A DNA stretch of 64,000 bases from Accumulibacter phosphatis (GTDB taxonomy: Bacteria > Pseudomonadota > Gammaproteobacteria > Burkholderiales > Rhodocyclaceae), in contig NC_013194.1 in NCBI RefSeq assembly GCF_000024165.1, positions 3,286,001-3,350,000 of the forward strand. The letters run 5' to 3'. Below, piece after piece: positions 16,262 through 24,099 of the stretch. The notes below the pieces were generated by a model. That model searched no databases. It was not told where the DNA came from and saw only the letters and a list, made by a program, of their open reading frames with translations. How positions within the stretch are numbered: the first letter of the stretch is position 1; every line of letters begins with the position of its first letter. A program made the translations under genes and the position numbers.

Positions 16262-16867
16262 TCAGGTTTTGGCTTCGGTCCACGCCTTTGTTGCGCGGCT
16301 CACGCTCGTCCGCCTGTGCAATGCCCGACGACAGAATGCTATTGCAGCCAACGCCAAGGCCACCAGCCCCGATCCCGCGGGTTCGGGGACGGTTGTCCGC
16401 AGGATCGACGCCCGGAAGCTGACCTCCAACTCGCTGTCTTCTGATCCGGAGCCGCCAAAAAAAGGCGCAGCTGAGAGAACCTCCAAATAGCCGGGTAAGA
16501 ATGAAGCGTAGAACGGATTGGCGTAGGTTCCGTTCGCCATCGCGAATCCGAACCCGTTAACGCTCAACAGAGAACCCGTCTCGCCCAGCAAGTTGTCGAC
16601 AGGGAAGGGGTCGTTGCCGGGGATCGAAGTACCTGCGTCCTGCAGACCCGTGATGACCACGCCATTGCGCTGGCCTGTGATGTTCAAGATGGTGAAGTAA
16701 CCAGAGGCGTTTGGCGCGTCATCGGTGGTGAAGGTGCCGCTGGCGGTGACGCCCGCCCCGTCATAGCCCCAATTCCAGACCAGGGCAGCCTGCACTGGCA
16801 TTTGCGCCGCGGCCAGGGTTAGTGCCAACAAACTGCATCTTGCGGCAGTGCAAAGCCCTCTTCTCAT
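16262..16867 (-). CDS. PEP-CTERM sorting-domain exported protein
   Basis: A 201-residue secreted protein. The N-terminal signal ends around VQAA (residue 28), a low-complexity Gly/Asn/Thr-rich beta-type region follows, and the C-terminal sorting signal has VPEP (160-163), a hydrophobic helix (167-178) and an Arg cluster. Such proteins are processed by an exosortase (EpsH/XrtA type) that must be encoded elsewhere. About 18 residues follow the RRALHRR cluster, longer than usual. AAGGAG 7 nt upstream supports the ATG. It lies between the IS1634 remnant and phage debris, so it belongs to accessory DNA. Function unknown, possibly surface or matrix. Confidence 0.8.
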   Translation of the reverse strand: MRRGLCTAARCSLLALTLAAAQMPVQAALVWNWGYDGAGVTASGTFTTDDAPNASGYFTILNITGQRNGVVITGLQDAGTSIPGNDPFPVDNLLGETGSLLSVNGFGFAMANGTYANPFYASFLPGYLEVLSAAPFFGGSGSEDSELEVSFRASILRTTVPEPAGSGLVALALAAIAFCRRALHRRTSVSRATKAWTEAKT

Positions 16868-17254
16868 CTAGAACTCCTTGTTTGTCCCCGGCACGTGCCG
16901 AGAATGAATCGATTACAGCCGGCGGCGTCGCTGTTCAACGATCTCTGACTCGGGTACCCGGAGCAATCATAGAAGTTGCTCCACCTGTTCGACAGAGTCA
17001 GGCGCCCCCGACGATGCTGCCCATGCAGCGTCTATGCCCGTAAAGCAGTATTCGTGCCTAAGACCATACGCGCATATATATCCGCAACTTACTCATGTTT
17101 TCCCTGAGATCTCCGGCCAGGTGTAAGAATTTTCGACTGGGCGGTCAATGCGTTTGGCGTCCCAACAGTGATCCCAGTGGTTGCGCAAATCGGAATCAAC
17201 GCCGGCACGCGCAATCTCGGTAGCGCAGCGAGACTTCAACCCAGCGTCCGATCC
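16868..17254. other. Gene-poor stretch in the eroded island
   Basis: No credible coding sequence is visible in these 387 bp. A segment at 17063-17090 (CCATACGC..., TCCGCAACTT) imperfectly repeats 11178-11199 in the same orientation, possibly a degraded mobile-element end. The rest shows nothing recognisable. Confidence 0.4.
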
Positions 17255-17437
17255 TTACAGAATTCCAATGGCCCTTTGCGCATACGCGAGACGACTCAAC
17301 TTCGATCTCGCCCCTGCCCTCGCATCCTGCCGCATCTTCCTCATGACCTCGTCGAAGGTGGCCGCAACCGCCTTCGGATCCCGGCACGCGTGCTCGGCGC
17401 GTACCTCTCGGCTTCCCGCCTCACTGCCCCCCGCCAA
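17255..17437 (-). CDS. Small hypothetical phage-type protein
   Basis: A 60-residue open frame with a charged helical C-terminal half (FDEVMRKMRQDARAGARSKL, then AYAQRAIGIL). It begins at TTG 17437, within the 3' end of the DUF6127 remnant if that gene's frameshift is repaired; such overlap is common in phage gene strings. Third-position GC is high. I do not recognise a family, and it may be a relic rather than an expressed gene. Confidence 0.35.
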   Translation of the reverse strand: MAGGSEAGSREVRAEHACRDPKAVAATFDEVMRKMRQDARAGARSKLSRLAYAQRAIGIL

Positions 17438-17713
17438 ACACCTTTAACTTCACGAACGCCCCCGCCAGCAACGCCAACACCAGCCCGTCACCAGCATCCG
17501 GACGATCGTCAACCCCGCCGTCTTCTTCGCCTCGTTGAACGCATCGAGCAGACTGCGCAGTTCGCTGATGTCGCGTGCCGCCTCCGGGCCATCGAGCCCG
17601 ACGTCCGACAGCGCATGCCGCGCGCCTCGCTCCGCCGCCCGCTCCAGGATCGCCTCGAATTCTTCCTGCGGCACCGTCACCATCTTGCGCCGCTCGACCT
17701 GCACTCCTTGCAT
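17421..17713 (-). pseudogene. DUF6127-like phage small membrane protein, frameshifted
   Basis: The first 75 residues (MVTVPQEEFEAILERAAERG, then LRSLLDAFNEAKKTAG and TIVRML) match the DUF6127-type proteins of prophages: an amphipathic N-terminal part followed by a C-terminal membrane helix. After MLVTG the current frame gives WCWRCWRGRS and stops at 17450. The +1 frame instead reads LVLALLAGAFVKLKVFGGGQ and stops at 17421. A single lost base in the GGGCTGG region (about 17482) therefore destroys the membrane helix. The start is ATG 17713 with GGGAAA upstream. It lies directly behind the tail-protein remnant on the same strand, as in phage order. Confidence 0.6.
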
Positions 17714-17754
17714 GATTGCGTTTCCCGAAATGAATGACACCGCCCTTGTCCCGA

Positions 17755-19197
17755 TCACGTATCCGGCGTCACCCGAACGATGTTGGTGCCGTCACCTGTC
17801 AGGTAGGCTCGTTTGCCCTGCGCAACGACAATGCCCGTCCCCGCGGCGGTCTTGATCGTCGTCGTGAACGCGCCGGTGTTGTTGCAGAACACCACGCCTT
17901 CCCAGTTCGTGGGAATGATCACGTTGCGGTTGCCTGTCAGCGCACCGGTTGTCGTCAGGTATCTCGCGGCACTGGCATGCCCGCTGATCGTCACGTCCGC
18001 CGTGGTCACCGTGACGGAGGTGGTGTCGTTGACCGCACTGTTGCGGCAGCCGGCCGAACCGTCAAACAACGCCCCGAGAGCCGTAACCTGCCTCAACCAG
18101 ATGAGGGTGCCAGACTCACTGTAGATCGGGACCCCGCCCTCCAGGAAGCAATGACGCACGTGGATTTCTGGCACCCCAGTGACCCCGGACAGTTCATGAC
18201 GAATGCCCGTGTTCCAGGTCGCCGCACCGCGGATCGTCGAGTTGCGGAAACGCACATCCTGCACACCTTTGAGCTGGAACGACCCACCGTAGCCGGTGAG
18301 CTGGTACGCGTCGAAGAACACATCGTTGATGACGGTGTCGCAGTACCGGGCGGCCGCCCCACTGTTCTGAAGCAGGACGGCATAGCCGCTGGTGGCGTAG
18401 TAATCGACAATGCAATCCTCGATGAACAGCACCTTCCAAGTGCTACCCACCTGCTTGAGAAACTTCTGCACGGCCGTGCCGCCATTGTTGAGCATGTCGA
18501 CGCGACGAATGTGAATCCGGTCTTTGTTGTTGCCGTCGAAGGCGTAGACGCTCGACAGCGTTCCGCCTTCCACCAGGAAATCCTCGAACCAGTTGTTGCC
18601 CGAGCAAACGAACATGTCCGTGGTGTTGTTCTGGAACTGGACGAGCCCCTTGCTGACGCCCTTGATGCCGACGTAGGACGGGACGGTGATGGCTGAGGAC
18701 ATCGTGTACTTGCCCGGCCAGACGAGAATCACCACCCGCTTGGTGGCGCCTGGCGCCGGAGTGGCGGCGTTGATGGCAGTGACCGCGGCGCCGAGGCTCG
18801 CATACATCCATGGCGACTGACCGACGTGATAGACGCGGCCAGACCCCCAGTCAGTCGACGACGCGCCGCCGGCCACGGCCGCAAAGGCCAGCGCCCGCTT
18901 GTCGGTGTAGCTCGTCACCGACGACGGTCCGCACACCGCCACGTAGAGCGGAATGCTACCGATGGTGAAGCCCACCGTATTCCTGGAGACGACACCGGCC
19001 ACAGTGGCTTCAATGTAGTTTGTCGCGCTGGCCGTCAAGACCAGGGCGGCGGAATTGTTGGGGATGGCCGTTGGCGTTCCGCCGACCAGCAGAATGCCGC
19101 CGTAGTAGAACCAGTTGAGGCCGAAGCACAGGCTGGCGCGACGGCCGAACAGGGTCGCCGGGCTGCCGGCATCGAACGGGGCGGGATGACCGGGCAG
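17755..19197 (-). pseudogene. Phage tail-fibre/beta-helix protein lacking its start codon
   Basis: About 480 codons are open. The N-terminal part (PFDAGSPATLFGRR, then SLCFGLNWFYYGG) and GPSSVTSYTDKRALAF are typical of phage tail or minor structural proteins. The middle is a right-handed beta-helix rich in Asn/Gly/Val repeats, in the style of a carbohydrate-binding or depolymerase tailspike, and the C-terminus ends VRVTPDT. The usual M before PFDA is replaced (GCC), and the next upstream in-frame triplet of note is the TGA at 19198-19200 that also ends the glycosyltransferase readthrough frame. The first available start is TTG 19038. This is a truncated phage gene fused to unrelated DNA at about 19190. 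Confidence 0.6.
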
Positions 19198-20326
19198 TCA
19201 GCCAAGCGATGGCACGGTGGCTTTGCGCTGCAGCTTGCCCCAGCCGACGAGCGCGCATTTCAGCTAGGTGACGGTGCTCTTGATAGCCACGTAGTACATC
19301 AACTGGCGATAGAAAAAGCGCTGCCAGAAGAGCCAGATGAGCAGCCACCAGCTTTCCTTACGTTCGAGGGCGAAGGCGAGAATGGCGGCGAGATAATCGA
19401 CGGTGACGAACAGGGCGTAGTAGAAGAGCACGCGCCAGAGGTTGCCCGCCGAGAACTCTTCCGGATGCTGCCAGTGGTTAACGGCGGCTGATGCCAAGGA
19501 ACCGATCAGCAAGAGGTCCATGATCGGCGACACCAGCGGGAAGAGAATCTGAAACACGATCACGTTCGGCAGGGCGACGAAGCCAAGCGCACCGGATTGC
19601 GGGCGGAAAAGTACGTCGCGATGTTTCCGGGCGACCTGCATGGTGCCGTACATCCAGCGGTAGCGTTGGCCGATGAACCCACGCACGCTATCGGGCGCTT
19701 CCGTGAGGGCGACGGCTTCGTCCTCATAGACCACGTTGTAGCCGAGCTTGCGGATCGCGAGCGTGAGGTCCGCGTCCTCGGCGAGGGTTTGGTGATCGAA
19801 ACCGCCGGCGCGCTCGACGAGTTCGCGACGCCAGGCACCGACGGCGCCGGGGACGACGGTGATGCAATTGAGAACGTCGAAGGCGCGGCGGTCGAGATTC
19901 TGGCTGGTGATGTATTCGAGGGCCTGCCAACGGGTGAGCAGATTGATGCGGTTGCCGACCTTGGCGTTTCCGGCAACGGCACCGACCCGCGGGTCTTCAA
20001 AGTGTCGGGCGAGTTTACGGACAGTGTCCCTGGCGAAAATGGTGTCGGCGTCGAGGGCGACGATGACCTCGGCTTGGGTTTGCGCCAGGCCGAAGTTGGG
20101 GGCAGCGGGCTTGCCGCCGTTTTCCTTCGTGAAGATGCGTACACGCGGGTCGCTGCCGAAGGCATCACAGGCGACGCGATACGTCGCATCGCTGGAGCCG
20201 TCGTCGACGACGACGATCTGGAAGTCGCGCGGCGGGTCGCAGGCAAGCAGTGACGCAATGGTCTGGACGATCACCTTTTCCTCGTTGAAAGCGGGGACGA
20301 CGACGGTGACGGACGGCGAATAATCA
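19198..20326 (-). pseudogene. Family 2 glycosyltransferase (PgaC/BcsA-like), truncated with in-frame stop
   Basis: The catalytic core is complete: VVVPAFNEEKV, VVDDGSSDAT, ALDADTIF (the DxD), and AEDADLT and QRYRWMYG, as in membrane-processive GT2 enzymes. C-terminal membrane helices follow. Two lesions are seen. First, the N-terminal membrane helix and start codon are gone: the frame reaches a GC-rich hairpin (20328-20346) just before the SPSVTVVVP strand, with the first usable start being GTG 20274. Second, TAG at 19264-19266 interrupts the frame, after which LKCALVGWGKLQRKATV, a typical C-terminal tail of the family, continues to TGA at 19198. It probably once made an exopolysaccharide. 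Confidence 0.65.
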
Positions 20327-20327
20327 T

Positions 20328-20530
20328 CCCCCGGCAGAGCCGGGGGCTTTCCGTCGCTGGCCCCTCAAAGGGGCCTATTCGCGACGGGTGAGAGCGGTTC
20401 CTTCGTCTTCTGCAACTGCCATACCAGAACTTGACGGAACCACGATGCCACTACCGGCGGTGAACGTCTCAAGAAAGGCCGACTCCCGGAAATGTCAAAC
20501 TGCTACGGTCACCCCGGCAGAGCCGGGGGT
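20328..20530. repeat. Paired GC-rich hairpins, possible non-autonomous IS200/IS605-type or REP element
   Basis: CCCCCGGC-AGA-GCCGGGGG (20328-20346) recurs as CCCCGGC-AGA-GCCGGGGG (20512-20529) in the same orientation about 185 bp away. Just after the first copy is a compound hairpin: outer arms CCGTCGC/GCGACGG (20351-20357, 20381-20387) and inner arms GGCCCCT/AGGGGCC (20359-20375). Subterminal hairpins at both ends with no coding capacity recall palindrome-associated IS200/IS605 relics or REP pairs. The left boundary truncates the glycosyltransferase gene. The second copy, followed by TTTT, could also act as a terminator. Confidence 0.45.
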
Positions 20531-20563
20531 TTTCTCAGGATAATAATCGGCATTGAAAACGGC

Positions 20564-20806
20564 ATGCCGTTGCCGCCGGCGCTGGTAGATGGCCAGGCGT
20601 GCTTGGAGTGTTCCAACCTGCGGGGTGGCGTCTGCGTAGTCGCCAGGCCGGGCGGTGCGGTGTCGGCGGTTCGAGGGTATCGGCCGTCGTTGGTAGATGT
20701 GCCGATTCGCTGCGCGGGCTACTCACCGAATGCCAGCGACACCGAACAACGACCCGGGCGCGAACGCTGGCCCGGATTGACCAACGACGCGCGAGGGGCG
20801 AAATAA
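20564..20806 (+). CDS. Small cysteine-containing hypothetical protein
   Basis: An 80-residue open frame, MPLPPALVDGQACLECSNLR onward, containing a CxxC pair (residues 13-16), a further Cys in GGVCVV and RCAGYSPNA near the end, in a pattern resembling a small zinc- or iron-sulfur-binding protein. It ends RPGLTNDARGAK-like in a polar tail. A 14-codon frame (MAKRKQECLIRGPA) starts right after its stop. I do not recognise the family with confidence; plasmid, phage and island proteins of similar Cys spacing exist. It lies in the eroded island upstream of tRNA-Ser. Confidence 0.4.
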   Translation: MPLPPALVDGQACLECSNLRGGVCVVARPGGAVSAVRGYRPSLVDVPIRCAGYSPNASDTEQRPGRERWPGLTNDARGAK

Positions 20807-21437
20807 TGGCGAAGCGCAAGCAAGAATGTCTCATCCGCGGGCCGGCATAGACGATCCGGCTGCCTGACCTAACACTTGGGCTGGATTGGGATCCCGGAGG
20901 CCCCGGCGCCGTTTTTGTAACGGCCAGAAAACCGCACTGCGCGGCCAAAAAATACGGCCCGATACGGTTTTCGGAAGCGTGCGCGCCGTTTTTTTAACCG
21001 AGGAAAACCGCGCAGCGCACAATGCCGAGGGCAACCCCCAGCAGGAAGCGCGCCACACCTTGCGCATCCTGACTGTCGGCGGGCATCAGTCCCTTCTGGC
21101 GCAGAAATTGCTGACGCTGCACTGCGCAATGCCAGAAGCAAGCCTTCCCGGACGGCGCTCAGGCGGGTTTCGCTGGTGCAGTTGGGGGCATGGCCCGGGC
21201 GCCGATCGTTCGCTGTAGCGCGATGCTGCAAGCCTGCGGGGGGCGTCCGCGTCGAGGTGGCGGACAGATCGGATCGGCCTTGCCTGCATTTCCGTGACAG
21301 TCACGGAGTCATCAAGCTGACGCTTCGTTGTCTCACGACACGCCACACAAGCGCATCAGAATTGATGGTATGCATGATGGGATTCCCATTAGCATAAACC
21401 TGAAACCCTTGCTGCTACTGGCTTTGCTGGTCATTCA
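20807..21437. other. Gene-poor end of the island before tRNA-Ser
   Basis: No credible full-length gene. Two related AT-containing blocks (CGCCGTTTTTGTAACGG at 20907 and CGCCGTTTTTTTAACCG at 20977) occur about 70 bp apart. On the minus strand, a short frame reads QQFLRQKGLMPADSQDAQGV then ARFLLGVALGIV and stops near 20997. It could be a relic of a small membrane protein but is too short to annotate. Confidence 0.4.
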
Positions 21438-21528
21438 TGGCGGAGAGAGCGGGATTCGAACCCGCGGTGGGATGTTATCCCACACACGCTTTCCAGGCGT
21501 GCGACTTAAACCACTCATCCATCTCTCC
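21438..21528 (-). tRNA. tRNA-Ser (anticodon GGA)
   Basis: The complementary strand folds as a type II tRNA. Its features are a 7-bp acceptor stem GGAGAGA/TCTCTCC, anticodon stem CACGC/GCGTG with loop CTGGAAA (anticodon GGA at 21492-21494), a long variable arm, a GGTTCGAATCC T-loop region, discriminator G and an encoded CCA (21438-21440). It reads UCC and UCU serine codons. Its 3' end faces the phage-derived debris, the usual geometry for integration of phages and islands into a tRNA gene. Confidence 0.95.
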
Positions 21529-21667
21529 AGAAGACCGCGAATTCTAGCAGAAGGAGGGCCGAACACCAAACCTGGAGATGCGGGGAAGACAACGGACGGT
21601 TGCCTGGACCCTACGCGGCTTGTCGCTCCGGCCAGTGCTATCATTCGTGATTTTTCTGCGTCCGCTG

Positions 21668-22291
21668 ATGAGTCTTTACACCTTGAAGCCTCGTTTTCAG
21701 GCTTTGCTGCGCCCTTCGGTACGGACCCTGCACGGCTTCGGTGTGACGGCCAATCAGGTCACGGTCGCCGCCTGCGCCGCATCCGTGGGACTCGGAGCGA
21801 CTCTCGCAGCGGCCGCCCAGTCCGCTCACCTGAGCTGGTTTCTGCTGCTGCCGATCGGCTTGCTCTTGCGTATGGCATTGAATGCGATCGACGGGATGCT
21901 TGCCCGTGAGTTCGCTCAGTCTTCGACCCTCGGTGCTTACCTCAATGAGCTGTGCGATATGGTATCCGACGCGGCGCTCTACCTGCCCTTTGCCTTGCTA
22001 CCCGATCAGAGCCCTGCCCTGACCATCCTCGTCATCCTTCTCGCGAATCTCGCGGAGATGGCAGGCGTACTCCGGATCCCGCCGACGAGCACGCGTCGTA
22101 ACGACGGGCCGATGGGCAAGAGCGACCGCGCACTGGTTTTCGGCGTGCTGGGGCTTCTCGTCGGTATGGGCGTCGCTGCCGCGCCGTGGTTGTCCTGGGT
22201 GTTGGCGATCGTGGCCCTGCTGCTGGTCAGCACCGTCGCGAACCGGGTCAGGCGAGGCATCGCCGACGACGGCGACCGGTTGCGCGGTTAA
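21668..22291 (+). CDS. CDP-alcohol phosphatidyltransferase family membrane protein
   Basis: The 207-residue protein has about six membrane segments and the CDP-alcohol transferase signature DG-x2-AR-x8-G (Asp75 to Gly89). The metal-binding aspartates are partly replaced: positions expected to be D1 and D3 are Asn72 and Asn93, while Asp75, Asp97 and an extra Asp101 are kept. Standard members transfer a phosphoalcohol (glycerol-phosphate, serine, inositol) onto CDP-diacylglycerol. The altered set may define a distinct subfamily. ATG 21668 fits the first TM start. It is first gene of a tight operon with a lipase-methyltransferase, a PAP2-phosphatase and a CdsA paralogue, implying a dedicated phospholipid pathway. 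Confidence 0.85.
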   Translation: MSLYTLKPRFQALLRPSVRTLHGFGVTANQVTVAACAASVGLGATLAAAAQSAHLSWFLLLPIGLLLRMALNAIDGMLAREFAQSSTLGAYLNELCDMVSDAALYLPFALLPDQSPALTILVILLANLAEMAGVLRIPPTSTRRNDGPMGKSDRALVFGVLGLLVGMGVAAAPWLSWVLAIVALLLVSTVANRVRRGIADDGDRLRG

Positions 22292-22315
22292 GTGATACAC
22301 GTGGAGAAGACTGGC

Positions 22316-24067
22316 ATGCGCGTCGCCCAGGAAAAGCATTTCATCACCCACGACGGCAGCACGCTGTTCTACCGCTACTGGCCGCCGGCCGCGTCGCAGA
22401 CGACCGAGCCGCGGGCCGTCGTGCTGTTGCACCGTGGTCACGAGCACTCGGGGCGCCTCCAGCATGTCGTGGACGAACTCGCGCTCGCTGAGGTCGCGAT
22501 GTTCGCCTGGGATGCGCGCGGTCACGGTCGCTCGCCCGGGCCGCGTGGCGACAGCCCGAGCTTTGCCGCCCTCGTCAGGGACGTCGACTGTTTCGTCCGC
22601 CACATCGGCAACACCCACGGCATCGCAGTCACCAACCTTGCGATCATTGGCCAGAGCGTTGGCGCCGTCCTGGCGGCGACCTGGGTGCACGATTTCGCAC
22701 CCCGGATCCGCTGCCTGGTGCTGACCGCCCCGGCTTTCAAGGTGAAGCTTTATGTTCCACTGGCGCGCCCAGGGCTGGCATTGATCAGGCGGCTGTTCGG
22801 CAACTTCTTCATCACCTCGTACGTGAAGGCGAAGTTCCTGACACACGATCCCGAACGCGTCCGTTCGTATGACGAGGACCCACTGGTCACCCGGTCCATC
22901 TCGGCACGCGTGCTGCTAGGCCTCTATGACGCCGCCGACCGGGTGGTCGCGGACGCCCAGGCAATTCGCCTGCCGCTGCAACTGCTGATTTCGGAGAAGG
23001 ACTGGGTCGTCCAGCGCAAGCCGCAGGATGATTTCTTCGAGCGTCTGGGCTCGCCGATAAAGGAGCGTCACGTCCTTCCCGGGTTTCTCCACGACACGCT
23101 CGGCGAGCGCGATCGAAAGCTCGCGATCGACACGATTCGCGGCTTCATCGAACGGATGTTCCGCGCTCCGCCGCCGAGGGAATCGCTGCTGCAGGCGCAC
23201 CGCAGCGGCTATACACGTGACGAGGAGGTTCGTCTCCGCGAGCCGCTGCCGACCGTCTCGCTGCGCCGGGTCAACTTCGCGCTGACCCGCCTGAGCATGC
23301 GCACCCTGGGCCGTCTGTCCGAAGGCATCCGAACTGGTTTGGCCACGGGATTCGATTCCGGCAGCAGCCTCGACCATGTGTACCGCAATGAGGCGCGCGG
23401 CGCATTTCTCATCGGCAAGCTGATCGACCGAGGCTACCTCGATGCGATCGGCTGGCGCGGGATTCGCGTGCGCCGGCTACACCTCATGCAGGCGATCGTC
23501 CGCGCGGCGAAGGAACTCCGGACTACCGGGCTGGCGCTGTGCGTTGCCGACATCGCTGCCGGCTACGGACGCTACGTGCTCGACGCGGTGGATCAACTGC
23601 CGGAACGGCCGACATCGATCGTGCTGCGCGACTACAGCGAGCTGAACGTGGCGCACGGGCGGGCCCTGATCGCCGAGAGGCAACTTGGCGACGTCGCGCG
23701 CTTCGAAACCGGCGACGCCTTCGACGAAGAGGCGTTGGCCGCGTTGACTCCGAAACCGACCCTGGCGATCGTCTCCGGTCTCTACGAGCTGTTCTCCGAC
23801 AACGAACTGGTGGCGCGGTCGCTCCGGGGCCTGGCGCGAGCTGTCGACACGGGGGGTTACCTGATCTATACGGGCCAGCCATGGCACCCGCAAATCGAAA
23901 TGATCGCCCGCACACTGACCAGCCACCGTCAGCAGCAGGCCTGGGTGATGCGTCGCCGCACACAGGCCGAACTCGACGAGCTGGTCGGCGTCGCGGGATT
24001 CGTGAAGATCGACGAGTGGATCGACGACTGGGGAATGTTCACGGTCTCACTGGCGCACCGGGCCTGA
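22316..24067 (+). CDS. Bifunctional alpha/beta hydrolase - SAM-dependent methyltransferase
   Basis: Two domains are fused in 583 residues. Residues 1-290 are a monoacylglycerol-lipase-like hydrolase: HRGHEHSGR oxyanion region, DARGHGRSPG, nucleophile Ser114 in GQSVG, and His in GFLHDTL. Residues about 330-583 carry a class I methyltransferase core (VADIAAGYGRYVLDAV) with the late VDTGGYLIYTGQPWHPQ segment. ATG 22316 has GGAG 10 nt upstream; a GTG at 22292 lacks one. Fusion and operon position suggest that it removes an acyl chain and methylates a phospholipid or head group. The substrate is unknown. Confidence 0.82.
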   Translation: MRVAQEKHFITHDGSTLFYRYWPPAASQTTEPRAVVLLHRGHEHSGRLQHVVDELALAEVAMFAWDARGHGRSPGPRGDSPSFAALVRDVDCFVRHIGNTHGIAVTNLAIIGQSVGAVLAATWVHDFAPRIRCLVLTAPAFKVKLYVPLARPGLALIRRLFGNFFITSYVKAKFLTHDPERVRSYDEDPLVTRSISARVLLGLYDAADRVVADAQAIRLPLQLLISEKDWVVQRKPQDDFFERLGSPIKERHVLPGFLHDTLGERDRKLAIDTIRGFIERMFRAPPPRESLLQAHRSGYTRDEEVRLREPLPTVSLRRVNFALTRLSMRTLGRLSEGIRTGLATGFDSGSSLDHVYRNEARGAFLIGKLIDRGYLDAIGWRGIRVRRLHLMQAIVRAAKELRTTGLALCVADIAAGYGRYVLDAVDQLPERPTSIVLRDYSELNVAHGRALIAERQLGDVARFETGDAFDEEALAALTPKPTLAIVSGLYELFSDNELVARSLRGLARAVDTGGYLIYTGQPWHPQIEMIARTLTSHRQQQAWVMRRRTQAELDELVGVAGFVKIDEWIDDWGMFTVSLAHRA

Positions 24068-24099
24068 CTTTGCGTGGCGCCGATCAGGCGATTGCCAGT

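Noticed and set aside
20831..21231. Overlapping small frames near 20.9-21.2 kb
   Set aside because: Biased composition, no ribosome sites and no family resemblance. The best minus-strand relic (QKGLMPADSQDAQGVARFLL) is only about 30-45 residues long and is noted as unassigned.
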